Shown here: one piece after another, positions 1 to 6,586 of the stretch
How positions within the stretch are numbered: position 1 is the first letter of the stretch
How the letters are laid out: each line of letters opens with the position of its first letter
Assembly (NCBI GenBank): GCA_943330925.2
Contig: CALQJP020000117.1
Coordinates: 1-7,240, forward strand
DNA length: 7,240 bases
DNA from: Chryseobacterium gleum
Lineage (GTDB): Bacteria; Bacteroidota; Bacteroidia; Flavobacteriales_D; Sanyastnellaceae
Direction of reading: 5' to 3'
Translations under genes and position numbers: made by a program
Notes under the pieces: generated by a model
Seen by the model: the letters and a program-made list of their open reading frames with translations, nothing else
Databases searched by the model: none
Told to the model about the DNA's origin: nothing

Positions 1-226
1 AACGTGTACAGATGTTTCCCAGAATCATGAAAGTAGCAGTGCCTTCACCCCAGCATTCTCCCATGTTGGGGCAATTGCCACTCTCACATATCGTGTGCAG
101 CTTGTGCTGGTCAACCAATCCGCGCACCTTGCGGTAATTTTCTCCGGTTGGAAGTTTTACGCGAAGCCACTTTGGCTTGGGTATGCGTGTGTTTTCTGTA
201 GTTGCTGTCGTAGAGGTATCGCTCAC
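1..226 (-). CDS. lipA: Lipoyl synthase, N-terminal part (cut by window edge)
   Basis: Lipoyl synthase is a radical SAM enzyme that inserts two sulfurs into protein-bound octanoyl groups to make lipoyl cofactor for 2-oxoacid dehydrogenases and glycine cleavage in the cytoplasm. Seventy-five codons are present. Seen in the translation: the entry segment KPKWLRVKLPTGENY (residues 17-31), then the auxiliary-cluster motif C-x4-C-x5-C (C47, C52, C58, in CESGNCPNMGEC), then GTATFMILGNICTR, which ends at C73, the first cysteine of the radical SAM CxxxCxxC motif. The rest lies outside the window. The start is GTG at 226: no ATG lies in frame upstream, and the next ATG falls inside the cysteine motif. 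The GTG overlaps the TGA stop of the upstream minus-strand gene (GTGA), so the two are probably co-transcribed and translationally coupled. The identification is very secure. Confidence 0.96.
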   Translation of the reverse strand, partial: MSDTSTTATTENTRIPKPKWLRVKLPTGENYRKVRGLVDQHKLHTICESGNCPNMGECWGEGTATFMILGNICTR

Positions 227-993
227 TTCTGATCGTATTTGGTACCTATGAAAAAATTGAGATACAGCGACAAGAACAATTGATGGTTCTTGGGGTTCGT
301 GCTGTCTTCATCGTAAATGGCCATAATGGGAATGCGCCTGCTGAAAAAGTCAGCCGCCATTCCGGCCTCAATGCCTTTTAACCGTTCACGCTCATTGCTG
401 TATTCAAACGTGAAGGAAAACTTACCGAATGCACCGGGCTGAAGCTTGAGCTCATCGAAGCCGCGCAAGGAACTGGCTCGTCCATAAATGTTGTCGATGT
501 AATGCACATCGGGATCGAACTTTTCTACTTCCAAGTAAGGCTGATTATTCGGCTCATTCATGTAAATGATCTCAAGATAAACAGGCTTTGTAAAACCGAA
601 AGACGGCCCCACTAGCCAATTGTACGAAATCTGAACACCGCTGTGGCGAAGCTTTTCAGTGACAATGGTTTTACGCCCTATTTGTGCCCGAATCGTATAG
701 AAATTGTTGAGCTTTCCGTAGTAGTAAGGTCGTGCATTGGGGTCGTTTACAGGGTTCCAGGTTTTGGTTTCTTTCTCATGCTTCACAAACATGAGATCAG
801 CTCCAAACAACCACAAGTGAGTAGCATCGGTGTAGCGTCCGAATTTGGTGTTAATACCATATCCGCTTGTGTTCACGTTGATGCCAACCTGACGCATTTT
901 CTTGTACAATAAAATCTCGCTTTCGGGAATGGGTTGCGCAAAGGCTGAACAGCTCATCACCAATAAAAACCCTATGAGAAACGCCCGTGTCAT
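223..993 (-). CDS. Exported, probably outer-membrane protein encoded upstream of lipA
   Basis: A 256-residue protein of unknown function. The first 19 residues look like a signal peptide (MTRAFLIGFLLVMSCSAFA, then QP), most likely cut at AFA|Q; VMSC could be read as a weak lipobox, so a lipoprotein is not excluded. The mature part is rich in aromatic residues and alternating hydrophobics (for example YYYGKLNNFYTIR, FGKFSFTFEYSN) and ends in a strand-like LFLSLYLNFFIG, which suggests a small beta-barrel in the outer membrane. From memory, similar proteins with the pattern YKKMR...KTWNP...YGKLN...GRK are common in Bacteroidota and often precede lipA; that is recall, not a search. The reading frame stays open upstream to 1128, but that would run through the divergent gene. 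ATG 993 gives the best signal peptide and lies just after a -7 box. ATG 1023 has a GAGGAG upstream and is the alternative. The stop overlaps the lipA start. Confidence 0.82.
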   Translation of the reverse strand: MTRAFLIGFLLVMSCSAFAQPIPESEILLYKKMRQVGINVNTSGYGINTKFGRYTDATHLWLFGADLMFVKHEKETKTWNPVNDPNARPYYYGKLNNFYTIRAQIGRKTIVTEKLRHSGVQISYNWLVGPSFGFTKPVYLEIIYMNEPNNQPYLEVEKFDPDVHYIDNIYGRASSLRGFDELKLQPGAFGKFSFTFEYSNERERLKGIEAGMAADFFSRRIPIMAIYDEDSTNPKNHQLFLSLYLNFFIGTKYDQK

Positions 994-1001
994 TGCAGTT
1001 T

Positions 1002-1035
1002 CAAAAGTAACACAGTCTTTCATCAACTCCTCAAA
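1002..1035 (-). promoter_or_regulatory. Probable Bacteroidota-type promoter for the exported protein-lipA unit
   Basis: On the minus strand a full match to the -7 consensus TAnnTTTG (TACTTTTG) lies at 1009-1002. A TTTG at 1035-1032 lies 22 nt upstream of it and could be the -33 element, at the long end of the range known for this phylum. Transcription would begin only a few bases before ATG 993, giving a very short leader. If this promoter is right, the alternative start at ATG 1023 is not transcribed from it. Confidence 0.45.
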
Positions 1036-1045
1036 TACTGCAGTA
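1036..1045. repeat. Perfect 10-bp palindrome between divergent promoters
   Basis: TACTGCAGTA reads the same on both strands. It lies between the two divergent -7 boxes and overlaps the start of the plus-strand box at 1044. It could be a regulator binding site, but a 10-bp palindrome can occur by chance in a 78-bp gap, with odds of several per cent. Confidence 0.3.
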
Positions 1046-1051
1046 GTTTTG
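1044..1051 (+). promoter_or_regulatory. -7 box upstream of the OsmC-family gene
   Basis: TAGTTTTG is a full match to the Bacteroidota -7 consensus TAnnTTTG, 20 nt before the ATG at 1072. No TTG lies 17-23 nt upstream, so the -33 element is weak or absent (TTTC at 1018-1021 is the nearest candidate). A weak -33 region would fit a gene that needs an activator, but that is inference. The box overlaps the last two bases of a 10-bp palindrome. Confidence 0.4.
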
Positions 1052-1071
1052 AAACAAAATTGATTCACATC

Positions 1072-1485
1072 ATGAACCCCGGAATGACCGTCACCTATCA
1101 AGGTGAACTGCGCAATCGAGCTGAACACATCAAGTCAGGAAATACACTGATAACCGATGCGCCAACCGATAACCACGGAAAGGGTGAGGCGTTTTCACCA
1201 ACCGATTTATTGTGTACTTCTCTCGCTTCGTGCATGATTACCTTGATGGGCATAACAGCCAACAGCAAGGGAATTCAACTGGGAAAAGTGGAGGCGAGTA
1301 TTGAAAAAGTAATGTACAGTGAACCCAGAAGGGTAGGTGAGATACACATTCACCTTATGGTCGAAAACAAAAAGTACTCAGATAAAGAAAAGGCAATACT
1401 GGAAAATGCGGCACTAACTTGTCCGGTTGCTAAAAGCATCCATCCTGATATAAAACAGGAAATATCTTTTAGCTATTCGAACTAA
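1072..1485 (+). CDS. OsmC/Ohr-family peroxidase
   Basis: A 137-residue OsmC/Ohr-superfamily protein; members are cytoplasmic thiol peroxidases that reduce organic hydroperoxides through two cysteines, usually as dimers. Seen in the sequence: the N-terminal strand MTVTYQGELR, the GKGEAFSPTDLL segment with conserved Glu39, the first cysteine in SLASCM (C54), and the second in LTCPVAKSIHPDI (C117). The length fits the family, usually about 135-145. The LTCPVAKSIHP form resembles the general OsmC/YhfA-like branch more than classical Ohr, so the precise substrate is uncertain. ATG 1072 is chosen; TTG 1060 is possible but needless, and ATG 1084 would still keep the whole domain. It is divergent from the lipA unit and convergent with a small lipoprotein gene whose stop codon is directly adjacent, with no room for a terminator between them. 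An extra C48 has no known role here. Confidence 0.92.
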   Translation: MNPGMTVTYQGELRNRAEHIKSGNTLITDAPTDNHGKGEAFSPTDLLCTSLASCMITLMGITANSKGIQLGKVEASIEKVMYSEPRRVGEIHIHLMVENKKYSDKEKAILENAALTCPVAKSIHPDIKQEISFSYSN

Positions 1486-1608
1486 TTACTTGGATTGTGG
1501 AATCTCGGTGCGGTTATAAGCTGCACACGCATCCTTGCGACGAGTGCATGACGAGGCCAACACTACAAGTGCAAGCAGAAATAGGGTTGTCCACCGAACT
1601 TTTTTCAT
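1486..1608 (-). CDS. Very small lipoprotein (40 residues)
   Basis: A 40-residue protein beginning MKKVRWTT, followed by a hydrophobic run and a clear lipobox LASSC, with the lipidated cysteine at residue 21. The mature peptide would be only 20 residues: CTRRKDACAAYNRTEIPQSK. It has a second cysteine at residue 28 and several basic residues. It would be exported by Sec, processed by signal peptidase II and anchored in a membrane. Function is unknown; I have a vague memory of small Bacteroidota lipoproteins ending in DACAAYN-like tails, which I cannot verify. The frame is open back to 1671, but ATG 1608 (or 1614, adding MQ) gives a normal lipoprotein signal. A well-spaced promoter lies 36 nt upstream, which supports a real gene. 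Its stop TAA abuts the OsmC stop TAA (TAATTA). Confidence 0.75.
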   Translation of the reverse strand: MKKVRWTTLFLLALVVLASSCTRRKDACAAYNRTEIPQSK

Positions 1609-1643
1609 TTGCATGGATTGAAGTTGGTATTTGACCAACAGGA

Positions 1644-1673
1644 CAAAAATAGTAATCTTATTCGGTTGCACAA
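1644..1673 (-). promoter_or_regulatory. Strong Bacteroidota-type promoter of the small lipoprotein gene
   Basis: On the minus strand, TTG at 1673-1671 (as ATTG) and TATTTTTG at 1651-1644 match the -33 TTG and -7 TAnnTTTG elements, with a 19-nt spacer, the usual distance in this phylum. Transcription would start near 1637-1640 and give a leader of about 30 nt before ATG 1608. This is the best promoter match in the window. Confidence 0.65.
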
Positions 1674-1836
1674 TTTTATTCTCGGGAGTGAATTATGAAC
1701 ATCACGCTTTCGTGTCGATTCTAGCGTCAAATCCCTAGGATTGCAGCGATTCATAGGGAGCGGGTATGTGAAGTTTTTCCATTGTTAAAAATCCACACGA
1801 CGCATTTCTATTTCCTTCATCTAACTTCGCACCCCG
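1674..1836. other. Intergenic region upstream of carA
   Basis: The gap between the divergent small lipoprotein gene and carA holds no gene I can support. The only plus-strand promoter candidate is TAACTTCG at 1822-1829, one mismatch from TAnnTTTG and without a TTG at the right distance; it would give a nearly leaderless carA message. Two short inverted repeats (CACG/CGTG at 1703-1714, and TCCCTA/TAGGGA at 1732-1737 and 1754-1759) have no T-run after them and are too small to call terminators or attenuators. No ribosomal protein gene rplQ is seen here. Confidence 0.5.
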
Positions 1837-2958
1837 ATGAATCGCAATCCAATTCCAGCAGTTTTAGTGCTTCAAGATGGTACCGTTTTTCACGGTAAAT
1901 CGTGTGGCAATATCGGCACAGCAACCGGTGAAATCGCCTTCAATACAGCCATGACGGGATACCAAGAGGTGTTTACCGATCCTAGCTATTACGGGCAAGT
2001 TTTAGTAATGGCTACCGCACACATTGGTAATTATGGCGTGCACTCCGAGGAAATAGAGTCCGACAACTGCAAAGTGGCCGGCTTGGTTATCAAGAAATTT
2101 TCGGACATAGCCAGCAGAATTGGCCCAATTGGAACACTCCAGGACTATTTAGTGCGAGATGGTGTTGTTGGCATATGCGATATCGATACGCGTGCACTTG
2201 TGCGTCATATCCGAAAAGCGGGCGCCATGAACTGCATCATCTCTTCTGAAACAGCAGATATCGAGTCGCTGCAAAACAAGCTTGCCCAAGTTCCTTCCAT
2301 GGATGGCCTTGAGTTGAGCAGTTATGTGGCATGCCAGGAGGCGTATACCTTCGGTGATCCTGCAGCTGATTTCCGTGTGGCCGTGCTCGATTTCGGTGTG
2401 AAACGCACCATTTTACGCTGTCTCCAGGAGCGCAACTGTTTTCTGAAGGTGTTTCCACTCAGTGCTACAAAAGAGGAGGTTCTTGCATTCAACCCGGATG
2501 GAATCATGTATGGCAATGGCCCGGGCGATCCCTCTGCCATGTCGGGAACAATTGAACTTATCAAGGAACTTGTTGATACAGGGATACCGGGCTTTGGTAT
2601 TTGTCTGGGGCATCAGCTCATCGGACTATCCCAGGGTCTGCAAACCGTGAAGATGTTCAACGGTCACCGAGGCATCAACCATCCGGTTAAAAACCTGATA
2701 AGCGGAAAGAGTGAAATTACCAGCCAGAATCACGGTTTTGTGATTTCACGCGAATCAATAGCATCGTCATCTAATGCAGAAATAACCCACGTGCATCTCA
2801 ACGACGACACAGTTGCCGGAATCCGCTTAACGAAGCGCCCGGTCTTCTCGGTGCAATACCACCCGGAAGCAAGTGCAGGTCCACATGATTCTCGTTACCT
2901 GTTTGACCAATTTATAGCGAATATTGCAAGCGGTAAAAAGATTGCCGCAGTTAACTGA
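1837..2958 (+). CDS. carA: Carbamoyl-phosphate synthase, small (glutaminase) subunit
   Basis: CarA hydrolyses glutamine and passes the ammonia to CarB, which makes carbamoyl phosphate for pyrimidines and arginine in the cytoplasm. At 373 residues it is close to the usual length (E. coli about 380). The N-terminal small-subunit domain carries GEIAFNTAMTGYQEVFTDPSYYGQ (from residue 31, split here as GEIAFNTAMT and GYQEVFTDPS). The class I glutamine amidotransferase domain starts near FRVAVLDFGVKR. It has GNGPGDPS, the nucleophile Cys256 in GICLGHQL, and the other triad residues His342 and Glu344 in YHPEASAGPHDS. All are intact, so it should be active. ATG 1837 is the natural start; the N-terminus is typical and no better start lies near. 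eno follows 71 bp downstream on the same strand. CarB is not encoded in the window and must lie elsewhere. Confidence 0.97.
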   Translation: MNRNPIPAVLVLQDGTVFHGKSCGNIGTATGEIAFNTAMTGYQEVFTDPSYYGQVLVMATAHIGNYGVHSEEIESDNCKVAGLVIKKFSDIASRIGPIGTLQDYLVRDGVVGICDIDTRALVRHIRKAGAMNCIISSETADIESLQNKLAQVPSMDGLELSSYVACQEAYTFGDPAADFRVAVLDFGVKRTILRCLQERNCFLKVFPLSATKEEVLAFNPDGIMYGNGPGDPSAMSGTIELIKELVDTGIPGFGICLGHQLIGLSQGLQTVKMFNGHRGINHPVKNLISGKSEITSQNHGFVISRESIASSSNAEITHVHLNDDTVAGIRLTKRPVFSVQYHPEASAGPHDSRYLFDQFIANIASGKKIAAVN

Positions 2959-3029
2959 GCAGAAGAACGCCTCAATGACAGCCGGGCTTCCATCTCTCAA
3001 GTAAAACGATTAAATAACCAAAAGAAAGT

Positions 3030-4319
<1,290 letters not shown>

Positions 4320-4338
4320 TCGATTCTAAAAATAGAAG

Positions 4339-4362
4339 GCCCGCTTCAAGCGGGCTTTTTTT
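4339..4362 (+). terminator. Intrinsic terminator after eno
   Basis: A GC-rich stem GCCCGC (4339-4344) pairs with GCGGGC (4350-4355) around the loop TTCAA, followed at once by seven T residues (4356-4362). A-rich bases before the stem can extend pairing into the T-run. This is a textbook rho-independent terminator for the carA-eno transcripts. It ends 8 nt before the start codon of the next gene. Confidence 0.93.
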
Positions 4363-4370
4363 ATGTTGAA

Positions 4371-5243
4371 ATGAAAACACCGCTGCGAATACTTGAAGTT
4401 TCCATGCCGCATGCAAGCCCGGATGGTACGCTGCGTGGTGCAATGAGTTTACCCCAGGCAATTGCTTCGGCTGGTTTTAATACGGTGTTTGTGTTGCCTT
4501 GGATGAAGATAAATCAATCGTTGAGCGCCTCACCGTACGCCGTCACCAATCATCTCGCTGTGCATGAAACCATTGGAACAAATGAAGATGCAGCTGATTG
4601 GATAGCAAGATGTCAAGAGGTTGGCTTGCGAGTGGTGCTCGACATGCCGCTCAATCATACTTCCCCGATGCATGGTTGGTCAGCGAATCCGAACTGGTTT
4701 TTGCGCGATGCTGAGGGCAATCCAACGCCTCCGGCGGATACGACTTGGAATGACGTCGCGCAACTGAATCACCATAGCCCCGAACTTGTTCAAGCCTGCG
4801 AAGAGGTTTTGCTCTTTTGGTTGAAAGTGGGCGTCGATGGCTTTCGGTTCGATGCTGCATCCTTTATCCCGGATGCGGTGTTGATGCGTTGGATTGAAAA
4901 ACTACGTCAAGAAGCAACCGTTCCGCTGTTGTTGTGGTGTGATGGAAGTGAGTATGCTCGCATGCGTCCATTTTTCAATGGCTACTTGAATCACGAGGCT
5001 TTCCGGTTGGCGAAGCACAGCAGGGTAGAGTGGGAGGAACTGGTCACTAAGTCGGAAGATTCCGGAATCTTGTATTTATCCAACCACGATACGTTGCAGC
5101 AGAATTGTAGCCCGATGGATGAATGGCCCGGAAATTACGAGGCCATGAAAATGATCTTGGAACGATCAAACCAACACCGCATGCTTTCTTGGAACGATTG
5201 GCAAAATCCACAATCGTACTACTCGTTTTTGCTTCATTCTTAG
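4371..5243 (+). CDS. Compact GH13 (alpha-amylase-like) protein, probably atypical or inactive
   Basis: A 290-residue single-domain protein of the GH13 alpha-amylase clan, without signal peptide, so probably cytoplasmic. Seen: an N-terminal barrel strand (RILEVSMP), SPYAVTNHLAVHETIGT, region I DMPLNH (91-96), region II GVDGFRFD with Arg159 and the nucleophile Asp161, and region IV LSNHD with His239 and Asp240. Region III should carry the acid/base glutamate after strand 5, but the segment here reads PLLLWCDGSEY (185-195): Cys190 or Asp191 falls where Glu is expected, and Glu194 is a few residues late. After region IV the usual GxPxxYYGxE strand-8 segment is missing; the sequence goes almost directly to HRMLSWNDW. 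No C-terminal beta-sandwich follows. The frame is intact and coding-like, so it is not an obvious pseudogene. Alpha-glucan hydrolase or transferase activity is therefore doubtful and the substrate unknown. The start ATG 4371 follows the eno terminator by 8 nt. rmuC begins 26 bp downstream. Confidence 0.82.
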   Translation: MKTPLRILEVSMPHASPDGTLRGAMSLPQAIASAGFNTVFVLPWMKINQSLSASPYAVTNHLAVHETIGTNEDAADWIARCQEVGLRVVLDMPLNHTSPMHGWSANPNWFLRDAEGNPTPPADTTWNDVAQLNHHSPELVQACEEVLLFWLKVGVDGFRFDAASFIPDAVLMRWIEKLRQEATVPLLLWCDGSEYARMRPFFNGYLNHEAFRLAKHSRVEWEELVTKSEDSGILYLSNHDTLQQNCSPMDEWPGNYEAMKMILERSNQHRMLSWNDWQNPQSYYSFLLHS

Positions 5244-5269
5244 CGCTTCTTCTTTGTTATATTTACCCT

Positions 5270-6586
5270 ATGCAAATTGTCATTATTATACTTCTGTCGG
5301 CCCTGCTGCTCCTTATTATCCTGTTGTTAGTTCGAAAAAAAGAAACCACAGTGATTACCGGCGATCAAACTGCTATGGACCTGTTGCAGCGCCAGCTTGA
5401 GGTGGCTCACAATGATTTGGAGGAAGAACAACAAAAGGTGGTTGATTTAACGGCGAAGCTTGCTTCGGCACAAACAGAATTGGCTGCTGCAAAAAAGCAA
5501 GCGGATGAAGTGAAGACTGAAGTGCAGGCAATCCAAACCCAATTCAGTGATCAATTCAAGAACCTGGCGCAAAACATTCTCGATGAAAAGTCGAAGCATA
5601 TGCAACAGCAGAGCGAAGCTCAAATCAAATTGTTGTTGAGTCCAATTCAGACAAATTTGACCGAGTTCGAAAAGCGTATTAAAGATGTGTATCACCTGGA
5701 AACCATCGAGCGTAACAGTCTGAAGGAGGAGTTGAAACGATTGAACGACAACAGCACGAAACTTTCGGAAGATGCGTCCAATTTGACTCAAGCGCTCAAG
5801 TCCGACACGAAGTCGCAAGGCAATTGGGGGGAGTTGGTGTTGGAACGAATCCTGGAACGTAGCGGCCTCACCGAGGGCATTGAATACAGCACGCAACACA
5901 GCACGAGCAATGACTTGGAAAAAACCATTCGCCCGGATGTAATTGTAAACCTTCCCGGTGATAAGCATTTGATTATCGATAGTAAGGTGTCGCTTACGGC
6001 CTATACTGCCTGGGTTTCCGCATCCGACGACCAGGAACGCGCAGCCGCTGTGAAGGCGCACCTGCTCAGCGTGCGAAGCCACGTAAAACTGCTTAGCGAG
6101 AAGAATTATCCTTCTGCGAAAGGGTTGAATACTCCCGATTTCGTGATTTTGTTTACGCCTATCGAGGCGGCTTTTGCACTCGCTATTCAGCAAGATAAGG
6201 AGCTGTACAACGATGCATGGGATCTCAATATCATCATTGTTTCTCCAACAACCTTGCTTGCCACAATGCGCACAGTCAGCAATATTTGGATGCAGGAGCG
6301 CCGCATTAGTAATGTGCAAGCAATTGCTGAAGAAGGTGGAAAACTGTACGACAAGTTCGTTGCGTTTTTAGGAAACATGAAAGAAATTGGTGATCGTCTG
6401 AAGGGTGCTAATAAGGCGTATGATGATGCCATGACTAAGTTGGAGACGGGAAGGGGAAACATCATATCTCGAACGCAGAAAATGAAGAAATTGGGCGCAA
6501 AGACAAGTAAGGCTTTGGATACCGATAAAATTGAGCAGGCTGAATATGAAGACGAAAATGATAGTGAAAGTGAAACAGAATCTTAG
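5270..6586 (+). CDS. rmuC: DNA recombination protein RmuC
   Basis: RmuC-family proteins limit DNA rearrangement at inverted repeats in E. coli and have a nuclease-like core; the biochemical activity is poorly known. The product has 438 residues (E. coli about 475). In order: an N-terminal membrane segment (residues 2-21, MQIVIIILLS onward), a long coiled coil rich in E, K and Q (about 34-175), then the RmuC domain with GNWGE (184-188), RPDVIVNLPG (221-230), IIDSKVSL (235-242), DFVILFTPIEAAF (290-302) and IIIVSPTTLL. Asp223 with D237-S-K239 fits a PD-(D/E)xK-type active site. It ends in an acidic tail (EYEDENDSESETES). The frame is open back to 5123 inside the GH13 gene, but ATG 5270 gives the expected membrane anchor. 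A TATATTTA at 5258-5265, one base off the -7 consensus, lies too close to decide anything; co-transcription with the GH13 gene is likely. The last 41 nt overlap the next gene. Confidence 0.95.
   Translation: MQIVIIILLSALLLLIILLLVRKKETTVITGDQTAMDLLQRQLEVAHNDLEEEQQKVVDLTAKLASAQTELAAAKKQADEVKTEVQAIQTQFSDQFKNLAQNILDEKSKHMQQQSEAQIKLLLSPIQTNLTEFEKRIKDVYHLETIERNSLKEELKRLNDNSTKLSEDASNLTQALKSDTKSQGNWGELVLERILERSGLTEGIEYSTQHSTSNDLEKTIRPDVIVNLPGDKHLIIDSKVSLTAYTAWVSASDDQERAAAVKAHLLSVRSHVKLLSEKNYPSAKGLNTPDFVILFTPIEAAFALAIQQDKELYNDAWDLNIIIVSPTTLLATMRTVSNIWMQERRISNVQAIAEEGGKLYDKFVAFLGNMKEIGDRLKGANKAYDDAMTKLETGRGNIISRTQKMKKLGAKTSKALDTDKIEQAEYEDENDSESETES

Noticed and set aside
1060..1071. TTG start for the OsmC-family gene
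   Set aside because: It adds only four residues, lies very close to the predicted transcript start, and an ATG at 1072 is available.
994..1128. N-terminal extension of the minus-strand exported protein gene
   Set aside because: The extra 45 residues would bury the signal peptide and run across the divergent promoter region and the start of the OsmC-family gene.
1703..1759. Short inverted repeats before carA as attenuator, riboswitch or terminator
   Set aside because: Stems are only 4 and 6 bp, one has a 16-nt loop, and no T-run follows. A pyrimidine-dependent attenuator cannot be supported.
2237..2650. Several overlapping open frames within carA on both strands
   Set aside because: carA is fully conserved across this stretch; the other frames have no signal, motif or start context.
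5123..5269. Upstream in-frame extension of rmuC by 49 residues
   Set aside because: It overlaps the end of the GH13 coding region in another frame, and ATG 5270 directly gives the N-terminal membrane anchor expected for RmuC.
5447..6319. 290-codon open frame antisense to rmuC
   Set aside because: rmuC is certain on the other strand; the antisense translation shows no recognisable domain and looks like a shadow of the coiled-coil codons.
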